Positions 14,502 through 19,941 of a stretch of DNA of 22,319 bases are shown in pieces (position 1 is the stretch's first letter; each line of letters starts with the position of its first letter). A program made the translations under genes and the position numbers. A model generated the notes under the pieces. It had not been told where the DNA came from and made no database searches. It saw nothing but the letters and a program-made list of their open reading frames with translations. The stretch is from Raineyella sp964402325 (lineage in GTDB: Bacteria > Actinomycetota > Actinomycetes > Propionibacteriales > Propionibacteriaceae). Location: positions 1 to 22,319 of the forward strand of contig CAYOBI010000047.1 of assembly GCA_964402325.1 (NCBI GenBank). The letters run 5' to 3'.

Positions 14502-14885
14502 TCAGCCGGCCCGGCGCCGCTCGTGCTCGCGCAGGTGGCGGATGCCGATCACCGCCAGGGCGACCAGCCCCGTCAGGTAGGCCACGATGACGACCGAGGA
14601 GGTGGCGAAGAAGGCTGTCCGGGCCGGACCGGCGAGGACGTTGTCGTCGTAGGCCATCCCGGTCAGCGGTGGCAGACCGAGGGTGACCGACACGCCGATC
14701 ACGGTCACGCCGGCCCAGAACAGCGCCGTACGCCACAGCTGTCTCTCGCGCCGCAGCGCGATCAGCAGCAGGATGGCCCCGGCGACGGCGGCCGGTGAGG
14801 CTGCCACGGCCGGGTACCAGAGTGCGGTGAACGCCGCGCCCGGTCCGCCATGGTGATCACCCTTTCGAGGGTCGGCTGCACCCAT
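14502..14885 (-). CDS. Small membrane protein, three predicted helices, function unknown
   Basis: I do not recognise this family. The 127 residues have a short N-terminus and three hydrophobic segments: about 25-44 (PAVAASPAAVAGAILLLIAL), 53-76 (TALFWAGVTVIGVSVTLGLPPL) and 91-114 (FFATSSVVIVAYLTGLVALAVIGI), with a basic tail (RHLREHERRRAG). Positive charges after helices 1 and 3 put those loops on the cytoplasmic side. The ATG at 14883-14885 is the only good in-frame start; AGGA sits just 2 nt before it, so the ribosome site is poor. It ends 25 nt before the acetyl-CoA synthetase/E1-alpha chimera on the same strand and is probably the first gene of that operon. A link to acetate or other small-acid transport is possible from position only. 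Confidence 0.65.
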   Translation of the reverse strand: MGAADPRKGDHHGGPGAAFTALWYPAVAASPAAVAGAILLLIALRRERQLWRTALFWAGVTVIGVSVTLGLPPLTGMAYDDNVLAGPARTAFFATSSVVIVAYLTGLVALAVIGIRHLREHERRRAG

Positions 14886-14990
14886 TGTCCTGCGGGGTGC
14901 CCGCGGCTGTCAGGGCATCGGGGGAGACCTGTCGTGGCGGGCGGCCGGCGGAAGGCCCCCGCGGCCGACTCTCGGCGTTCCGGTGCGGCG

Positions 14991-15002
14991 CATACTGGGG
15001 AA
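14991..15002 (+). promoter_or_regulatory. Candidate leaderless promoter of the dienelactone hydrolase gene
   Basis: CATACT (14991-14996) is followed by 6 nt (GGGGAA) and then the ATG. In actinobacteria a -10 hexamer ending 6-7 nt before the start codon usually means transcription begins at the start codon. No -35 is evident. Confidence 0.4.
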
Positions 15003-15743
15003 ATGACCGACCTCGTCCCGATGGCCGCAGGGATCTCCGGCTATGTCGCCACTCCCGAGGGCCCGGGACCGTGGCCGGGTGTCGTGGTGTTGCACGACGC
15101 CCTCGGGATGACCCAGGATCTGCGCAACCAGGCCGGATGGCTGGCCACTGAGGGCTATCTCGCGGCGGCGCCGGACCTCTTCGCGGCCAGTGGCAAGGTC
15201 CGTTGCATGGTCTCGGCGATGCGCAATGTCCGTGAGCGCCGTGGCGGGGCGTACGACGACGTCGAGAGCGTACGTTCCTGGTTGTCGGCCCGCGAGGACT
15301 GCACCGGGTCCGTCGGGGTCATCGGGTTCTGCTTCGGCGGCGGCATGGCGCTGGCACTGGCGGCCGATCGGGGCTTCTCCGTCGTCAGCGTCAACTACGG
15401 CACGGCCCGTGGCGTCGCGTACGGGGAGGACCTCCTGGTGAACGCCTGTCCGATCGTCGGCAGCTACGGAGGGCGCGACCCGATCGTCCGGGGCGCCGCC
15501 GCTCGCCTGGGCGAGACGTTGGCGGCGGTCGGAGTGCCGCACGACGTCAAGGAATACCCGGACGCGGGACACGGCTTCATGCACGACTACGAGGGAGCCG
15601 GCGACGGGGGATCACGGCTGGTCCCGTTCCTCGCCGACCGGACCGGATTCTGGGGCTACCACGAGCCGTCCACCGAGGATGCCCGCCGGCGCATCGTCGC
15701 GTTCTTCGCCGAGCACCTCGGGTCGAACGCCCGGAACGTCTGA
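15003..15743 (+). CDS. Dienelactone hydrolase family protein
   Basis: This is an alpha/beta hydrolase of the DLH family, cytoplasmic, acting on lactone or ester bonds; the true substrate is unknown. The 246 residues show PGVVVLHDALGMTQDLRNQAGWLATEGYLAAAPDLF, the nucleophile elbow GFCFGGG with Cys110, the acid in SYGGRDP (Asp159) and the base in DAGHGFMHDY (His190), so the Cys-Asp-His triad is complete. Length is typical of the family. The ATG at 15003 was chosen because the domain starts there and the -10-like CATACT lies 6 nt upstream; an in-frame start at 14850 would add 51 residues without family resemblance. It is divergent from the small membrane protein gene, 117 nt away. It is unlikely to be part of a chlorocatechol pathway, since no such genes are near. 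Confidence 0.92.
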   Translation: MTDLVPMAAGISGYVATPEGPGPWPGVVVLHDALGMTQDLRNQAGWLATEGYLAAAPDLFAASGKVRCMVSAMRNVRERRGGAYDDVESVRSWLSAREDCTGSVGVIGFCFGGGMALALAADRGFSVVSVNYGTARGVAYGEDLLVNACPIVGSYGGRDPIVRGAAARLGETLAAVGVPHDVKEYPDAGHGFMHDYEGAGDGGSRLVPFLADRTGFWGYHEPSTEDARRRIVAFFAEHLGSNARNV

Positions 15744-15882
15744 CCGGCCGGGCGAACGTCCGCCCCTCTCGGCGGGCCACCGCCGCGATCCTCCGTGTTC
15801 TTCCACTCGATCGGGCGGGCCTGGATCACCCCGACGTTCGGGCACCGAGGTCCCTGCAGACGACCACGCCCCCGGCGGTCGG
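15744..15882. other. Short intergenic region between convergent genes
   Basis: 139 nt between the hydrolase and the iron-sulfur protein genes, which point towards each other. GGGCG and CGCCC (about 15751-15768) can form a weak stem near the hydrolase stop. I see no strong terminator and no gene. Confidence 0.4.
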
Positions 15883-16116
15883 TCAGGGACGCGGGGTCCC
15901 ACGCTTGATCCGCAGGGCACCCGACGGGCACCGGCCGACCACCTCGATCAGCCGGGCCGCGCCCTCCGGCGTCGTGGCTGCGTCGGAGCGGATCCATGGG
16001 CGTTCCCGGGTGTTGAACACCTCGGGCATCCCGCGCACGCACTCGGCGGCGTGCTGGCAGCGTTCTCCGTCGAAGGACACGTCGACGAGGCGACCGGTGT
16101 ACAGCTTGCGCGTCAT
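15883..16116 (-). CDS. YjdI-type small iron-sulfur (Fer4_19) protein
   Basis: This 77-residue protein belongs to the divergent 4Fe-4S mono-cluster family (COG3592, E. coli YjdI), whose role is unknown. It shows all family marks: KLYTGRLVDVSFDGERCQHAAECVRGMPEVFNTRERPWI and RCPSGALRI, with Cys20, His22, Cys26 and Cys63. The family normally has three Cys, so a histidine or other ligand may complete the cluster. The ATG at 16114-16116 is preferred because the conserved YTG segment follows it and TACTCT (16124-16129 on this strand) lies 7 nt upstream, suggesting a leaderless message; an in-frame ATG at 16179 would add 21 unconserved residues. It is divergent from a flavodoxin gene 185 nt away, so a shared redox task is possible. 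Confidence 0.88.
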   Translation of the reverse strand: MTRKLYTGRLVDVSFDGERCQHAAECVRGMPEVFNTRERPWIRSDAATTPEGAARLIEVVGRCPSGALRIKRGTPRP

Positions 16117-16301
16117 GCACCACAGAGTACGACGGCTCCGCTGACGTCCCCCGGGGACGCGTGACGGCGTCCGGGACACGTTCCCCGGGTCGTGATGGCG
16201 GAGCGGCTGCGGCCCGTCGGTCCGGGTGCCATGCTGGACACGGCGGCCGACCCGGCGTCGGGTGGATCCGCCCGGGGACGGGCGGGATGCGGGAGGACTG
16301 G

Positions 16302-16847
16302 ATGGTGAACGTACTGGTCACGTACGCGTCCCGGCATGGAGCGACGGCCGGGATCGCCGAACGCATCGCTGACACGCTGACGGCTCGCGGGCACCGGGCG
16401 CGCGCCGTTCCGGTCGAGCAGGTCCAGGGCATCGGCGATGCCGAGGCGGTGGTGATCGGTGCAGCGGCCTACATGTTCCACTGGCTCAAGCCGGCGCTGG
16501 CTTTCGTCCGGCGCCATCGCGACGAACTCGTGCGGCTGCCGGTCTGGCTGTTCAGCAGCGGACCGATCGGCACCGGCACCGTCGACAAGGACGGCCGGGA
16601 CGTCCTGCAGTCCTCGCGCCCGAAGGAGTTCGACGAGCTGATCGCGCTGCTCGAGCCCCGCGGGGAGCAGGTTTTCTTCGGTGCGTACGACCCGGAAGCG
16701 GAGCCGATCGGCATGGCCGAGCGCATCACCCGTGCGATGCCGGCGGCGAAGGACGTCCTGCCGGCGGGGGACTTCCGGGACTGGGCGGCGATCGATGCCT
16801 GGGCCGCGCATATCGCCGACGAGTTGGACGGGATCGCGGCGGGCTGA
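16302..16847 (+). CDS. Flavodoxin-domain protein (HemG/Flavodoxin_5-like)
   Basis: An FMN-binding electron carrier or menaquinone-linked dehydrogenase of the family that includes protoporphyrinogen oxidase HemG; actual partners are unknown. The 181-residue product begins MVNVLVTYASRHGATAGIAERIADTL, the phosphate-binding T-x-S-x-x-G-x-T-type loop of flavodoxins, and continues with VVIGAAAYMFHWLKPALAFVRRHRDEL and PVWLFSSGPIGTG, the conserved FMN-flanking loops. The last third (AERITRAMPAAKDVLPAGDFRDWAAIDAWAAHIADEL) matches this subgroup. The ATG at 16302 lies 5 nt after GGGAGG (16291-16296). No heme-biosynthesis gene is nearby, so a HemG function should not be assumed. The next coding-like segment downstream is a decayed PLDc_N fragment. 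Confidence 0.9.
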   Translation: MVNVLVTYASRHGATAGIAERIADTLTARGHRARAVPVEQVQGIGDAEAVVIGAAAYMFHWLKPALAFVRRHRDELVRLPVWLFSSGPIGTGTVDKDGRDVLQSSRPKEFDELIALLEPRGEQVFFGAYDPEAEPIGMAERITRAMPAAKDVLPAGDFRDWAAIDAWAAHIADELDGIAAG

Positions 16848-16858
16848 GGGGCCGGACG

Positions 16859-16990
16859 GAGCCCGTCCACCTCTCCGTCGTCGTCCACCCCGCTGCCGAG
16901 GTCCGGGGGCGCACGTCGGTCTGGGCAGCGGTGATCGCGATCGACTTCCTCGGTCCGATCCTCTACCTCCTCCGCGGTCGGCGCCGCTGA
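16859..16990 (+). pseudogene. 5'-truncated PLDc_N-like membrane segment
   Basis: The frame ending in TGA at 16988-16990 reads ...AAEVRGRTSVWAAV followed by IAIDFLGPILYLLRGRRR. The W-x(8)-DFLGPILYLLRGR pattern is the second half of the PLDc_N domain of small two-helix membrane proteins. The first helix is missing. There is no ATG or GTG at the right place, and the frame runs back under the end of the flavodoxin gene without a start. It is most likely a remnant; a small protein with a non-standard start cannot be excluded. Confidence 0.4.
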
Positions 16991-17055
16991 ACGGGCTCGT
17001 TCACGCCGCTCACCGTTGTGGGCCACCGGCGGACGGGCCTATCCTGAGAGTGCAA

Positions 17056-17071
17056 TGTGAGCCACGACACA
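17056..17071. promoter_or_regulatory. Crp/GlxR-like site upstream of the four-helix membrane protein
   Basis: TGTGAGCCACGACACA fits TGTGA-N6-TCACA with one arm mismatch (ACACA). It is about 70 nt upstream of the ATG at 17134, a usual position for Crp-type control. Confidence 0.4.
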
Positions 17072-17082
17072 TTTCTGTGTCG
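17065..17082. promoter_or_regulatory. Perfect 7-bp inverted repeat with TTTC loop
   Basis: CGACACA (17065-17071) and TGTGTCG (17076-17082) flank TTTC. It overlaps the Crp-like site. It may be a second operator or a small hairpin in the leader RNA, ending 51 nt before the start codon. Confidence 0.4.
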
Positions 17083-17133
17083 GCTTTCAGTGACCGGCCC
17101 GTGCGATCTGCCTCAGCAGGAGGTCCCGTCGTC

Positions 17134-17616
17134 ATGCCCACGTCCGTGATCATCGTCATCCAGTGGCTGCACGTGTTCCTCGGCCTGTACTGGTTCGGTG
17201 CCGTCCTCTATGTGGACACCATCCTGCTGCCGACCCTGAGCCGCCTGGAGCTGGCCGACCAGCAGAGGATCGGCCGCCTGATCGGCCCGCGCACCGGCAA
17301 GGTGCTCACCCCGGTGGCCGTCCTGGTCGTCTTGCTCGGCATCCTGCGGGGGACCGCGTTCGGTGGGCTGCACTCGCTGATCGACGTGTTCGGCAGCGCG
17401 TACGGCATCACCTGGTTCATCGCCCTCGTCCTCGGGGTGGTCCTCGTCCCGTACGGTCTGCTCATCCTCACCCCGAGAGCGAACGGGCTCGCCACGGCGT
17501 CCTCCCCGGAGGAGTACGGCGCCCGGGTGGCGCAGTTGAGGGTGCTGACCCTGATCGAGCTCGGCATATTCTTCGCCCTCTTCACCTGCATGGTGCTGAT
17601 GCGCTTCGGCCTGTGA
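17134..17616 (+). CDS. Four-helix integral membrane protein, CopD/DUF2269-like
   Basis: The 160-residue protein has four predicted helices at about 5-31, 56-76, 88-111 and 138-160. The first contains IQWLHVFLGLYWFGAVLYVDTIL, whose WLH...G.YWFG...DT pattern resembles small CopD- and DUF2269-type membrane proteins of unknown role. The His in WLH and the aromatic residues could be heme or metal contacts in that family, but I see no proof. The ATG at 17134 lies 10 nt after AGGAGG (17118-17123); this spacing is long, yet no other start is available before the first helix. A Crp-like site and a perfect inverted repeat are just upstream. It ends 103 nt before a P-type ATPase gene on the same strand, so a joint role in ion transport is possible but unproven. 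Confidence 0.75.
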   Translation: MPTSVIIVIQWLHVFLGLYWFGAVLYVDTILLPTLSRLELADQQRIGRLIGPRTGKVLTPVAVLVVLLGILRGTAFGGLHSLIDVFGSAYGITWFIALVLGVVLVPYGLLILTPRANGLATASSPEEYGARVAQLRVLTLIELGIFFALFTCMVLMRFGL

Positions 17617-17707
17617 TGGATCGAGGTCCGGGACGAGGGCCGGCAGCGGGACGGCGGTCCTGTCAGCCCGACCCGGCGGTCCTCCCACCCCGACGCGGTT
17701 CCGGGGG

Positions 17708-17719
17708 CAGAATCGAGCT
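17708..17719 (+). promoter_or_regulatory. Candidate leaderless promoter of the P-type ATPase gene
   Basis: CAGAAT (17708-17713) lies exactly 6 nt before the GTG start at 17720, and there is no separate ribosome site. The layout matches that before the hydrolase and PHP genes. Confidence 0.35.
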
Positions 17720-18625
17720 GTGACCGGACAGGAGGCGCCGTCGCCCGCGGACGTGGCGGCCGTACAGCAGGCCGATGCGCTCGCCGCGGCGTCCTCGCGG
17801 GGGATCGGCGAGGTTCTCGCTTCCCTCGGGGTGTCGGCCGCGGGCCTGTCCGGTGCCGAGGTCGCTGAGCGCCGGGGCCGATGGGGCCCCAATGCCGTCG
17901 CGACCCACCGCGCCCACGCCGGGCAGGTGCTGTGGCGCCAGGTCCGTTCCCCGCTGCTGCTGCTCCTGCTCGTCACCGCGCTGGCATCGGCCTTCCTGGG
18001 GCAACGCAGCGACGCGATCATCATCGCGGTGATCGTGGCCCTGTCGGTGGGCCTCGGATTCGTCAACGAGTACCGGGCAGAACGGGCCGCCGCTGCGCTG
18101 CACACGCAGATCCGCCACTCCACGGTCGTCCGCCGTGACGGCGTGCCGCGTGAGGTGGACGTCACCGACCTGGTGCCGGGCGATCTGGTCACGCTGAAGA
18201 TGGGTGACGTCGTGCCCGCCGACATCCGGCTGGTCGAGACCTCCGACCTCGCGTGCATCGAGTCGATCCTGACCGGGGAGGGGATGCCCGCCGACAAGTC
18301 GACCGACCCGGTGGCGCCGGGCACGGCACTGGCCGAGCTGACCGACTGTGCCCTGATGGGCACCGTGGTGTCCTCCGGGGACGGCCGGGGTGTGGTGGTG
18401 GCCACCGGGGCGCGGGCGACGTTCGGCCGGATCGCCGCGGGGCTGAGCTCGGCGGAGGTCGAGACCGCGTTCCAGAAGGGCCTGCGGCAGTTCTCGATGT
18501 TCCTGGTGTACGTGGGGGCCGTGCTGACGGCGTTCGTGTTCGTCATCAACGTCGTCGGCCACAAGCCGGTGCTGGAAGCGCTGATGTTCAGCCTGGCGAT
18601 CGCGGTGGGCATCACCCCGCAGCTG
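17720..18625 (+). CDS. P-type cation-transporting ATPase (MgtA/P3B- or P2-like), C-terminal two thirds in gap
   Basis: The 302 visible residues cover the N-terminal cation-ATPase region (27-75), helices 1 and 2 (about 77-93 and 98-115), the actuator domain (120-250) and helices 3 and 4 (258-280, 286 to the gap). Marks are ERRGRWGPNAV, VNEYRAERAAAALH, VPGDLVTLKMGDVVPADIRL, the dephosphorylation motif as LTGEGMP (TGEG at 185-188 instead of the usual TGES), and EALMFSLAIAVGITPQL, the conserved ion-site helix. The phosphorylation motif DKTGT and the ATP-binding domain would follow in the gap. A complete protein needs about 850-900 residues, so some 1.7 kb is missing. The LEALMFSLAIAVGITPQ segment is closest to Mg2+-type (MgtA) enzymes; Ca2+ or other ions remain possible. 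Confidence 0.88.
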
Positions 18626-18725
18626 NNNNNNNNNNNNNNNNNNNNNNNNNNNNNNNNNNNNNNNNNNNNNNNNNNNNNNNNNNNNNNNNNNNNNNNNNNN
18701 NNNNNNNNNNNNNNNNNNNNNNNNN
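18626..18725. other. Assembly gap (100 N) inside the P-type ATPase gene
   Basis: A frame can be read through the N run to a stop at 18842-18844, but the residues after the gap (AMPAPADAPTRVTV...) do not look like an ATPase C-terminus. The true gap is probably much longer than 100 nt, and the two sides may not belong to one gene. Confidence 0.9.
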
Positions 18726-18814
18726 CCGCCATGCCCGCGCCGGCCGACGCCCCCACCAGGGTGACCGTCCGACCGCACGCCCGCCGGGTGCGCCGGCGCG
18801 CGGCCCCGTTCCAC

Positions 18815-18841
18815 GCGCCCCGCCCGACCTCACCGGGGCGC
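18815..18841. terminator. Hairpin between the ATPase gap and the metallopeptidase gene
   Basis: GCGCCCCG (18815-18822) and CGGGGCGC (18834-18841) form a perfect 8-bp stem with an 11-nt loop, 3 nt from the stop of the minus-strand metallopeptidase. Its place between converging transcripts fits a two-way terminator. Confidence 0.5.
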
Positions 18842-18844
18842 TGA

Positions 18845-19852
18845 TCAGGACGGGGCGGAATCGCCCGGGTAGCGGGGGGAGAGCGAGGCGACGAAGTCGA
18901 GCTTGTCCAGCACCGGCAGCGGGATGACGAAGGGATAGAGGTCCTCGCGGCCCATCGACCGGTTGATCATGTTGAGCGCGGTCGACAGCGGCACCCACAC
19001 CCCGGTGACGAGGTCGCGGAAGTGGGAGAAGGACCCGGGGGCGACGGCCGTGAGCCCGTACGCGGCGGCGGTCTCCACGGTGTCGCAGATGTGCAGGAAG
19101 TGGGCCCAGGTCTCGGCGAAGTCCTCGAAGGGATGCATGGTGGCGTACGTGGACAGGTGGGTGGCCTGCCAGTCGGCCGGGGCGCCGTCGCGGTAGTGCC
19201 GCTCGATCGCCTCGGCGTAGTCGGCGGTCTCGTCGCCGAACAGGTCCCGGCAGCGCGCCATCAGGGCGGGGCCGCGGACCAGCTGCCACTCGTAGTAGTG
19301 GCCGATCTCGTGGCGGAAGTGGCCCAGCATCGTCCGGTAGGGCTCGTCGAGCTGGTCGCGGACCTTCTCACGGTGGACGTCGTCCCCCTCGGCGAGGTCG
19401 ATGGTGACGACGCCGTCGGCGTGCCCGATGGTGACCTTCTCCTCGGCACTGGACAGCAGGTCGAAACACAGCCCGTTCTCCGGGTCGGCGTCCTTGCCGA
19501 CCACCGGCATCCCCAGGGTGTCCAGCTCGTCGAGCAGATGCCGTTTGGCCTGCTCGGCCAACCGGAAGTTCTTCAGACCCTCCAGGTCGCTGTCGCGGGG
19601 GCGGGTGCGGGTCAGGTCGCAGGACTCGCACTGCCCATCGGGCTGGCGGGCCAGCCAGGTGCAGCCGGAGAGGTTCAGGTTGCGGCACACGTGCCAGACC
19701 AGTCCGGTGGCGTCGACGTAGCGCCCGGAGCCATCCACCGGGACGATGTCCCGCTCGGCGCGTGAATAGCCCAGGCTCGTGCCGCAGGACACGCACACGG
19801 AGTTCTCGACGTACAGCGGACTGTCGCAGACGCGGCATCGGAAGGCCCTCAT
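18845..19852 (-). CDS. Putative zinc-binding metallopeptidase (COG4307, zincin-like)
   Basis: The 335 residues start with two zinc-ribbon-like Cys sets (C6-x2-C9, C20-x2-C23; then C56, C64, C75, C78) and continue with a zincin-like domain with the active-site motif HEIGH (181-185), so His181, Glu182 and His185 would bind zinc and activate water. Family blocks include FRLAEQAKRHLLDEL, GLCFDLL, TIDLAEGDD, YRTMLGHFRHEIGHYYEW, LFGDETADYAEAIERHY and MHPFEDFAETWAHFLHI. No signal peptide is present, so it acts in the cytoplasm. The ATG at 19852 has GGAG just 2 nt before it. Its substrate is unknown. Across bacteria this family is found beside transglutaminase/DUF2126, circularly permuted ATP-grasp and alpha-E genes, and the DUF2126 gene is indeed directly upstream here, 89 nt away. 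Confidence 0.92.
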   Translation of the reverse strand: MRAFRCRVCDSPLYVENSVCVSCGTSLGYSRAERDIVPVDGSGRYVDATGLVWHVCRNLNLSGCTWLARQPDGQCESCDLTRTRPRDSDLEGLKNFRLAEQAKRHLLDELDTLGMPVVGKDADPENGLCFDLLSSAEEKVTIGHADGVVTIDLAEGDDVHREKVRDQLDEPYRTMLGHFRHEIGHYYEWQLVRGPALMARCRDLFGDETADYAEAIERHYRDGAPADWQATHLSTYATMHPFEDFAETWAHFLHICDTVETAAAYGLTAVAPGSFSHFRDLVTGVWVPLSTALNMINRSMGREDLYPFVIPLPVLDKLDFVASLSPRYPGDSAPS

Positions 19853-19892
19853 GGCTCCGCATGCTGTCACATCGGTGGGTCCGCCATCGCGG

Positions 19893-19929
19893 CTGTCCCG
19901 TGGCCCCGTGGCCCCGCTGTCCCGTGGCC
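19893..19929. repeat. Short imperfect repeats of CCCGTGGCC
   Basis: CTGTCCCGTGGCC occurs at 19893-19905 and 19917-19929, with a further CCCGTGGCC between them. It fills much of the 89-nt spacer between the DUF2126 and metallopeptidase genes. It is probably slippage-derived; no function is evident. Confidence 0.5.
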
Positions 19930-19941
19930 GGCTGGCACCGG

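Noticed and set aside
15770..15860. Minus-strand reading VGVIQARPIEWKNTED, which resembles an enzyme C-terminus
   Set aside because: It has no start or longer conserved context, so it may be a chance reading or a very old remnant; I could not support a feature.
18726..18844. Plus-strand frame AMPAPADAPTRVTV... ending at 18844 as the ATPase C-terminus
   Set aside because: The residues are basic and Pro-rich with no membrane helix, unlike a P-type ATPase end, and the frame across a gap of unknown length is arbitrary.
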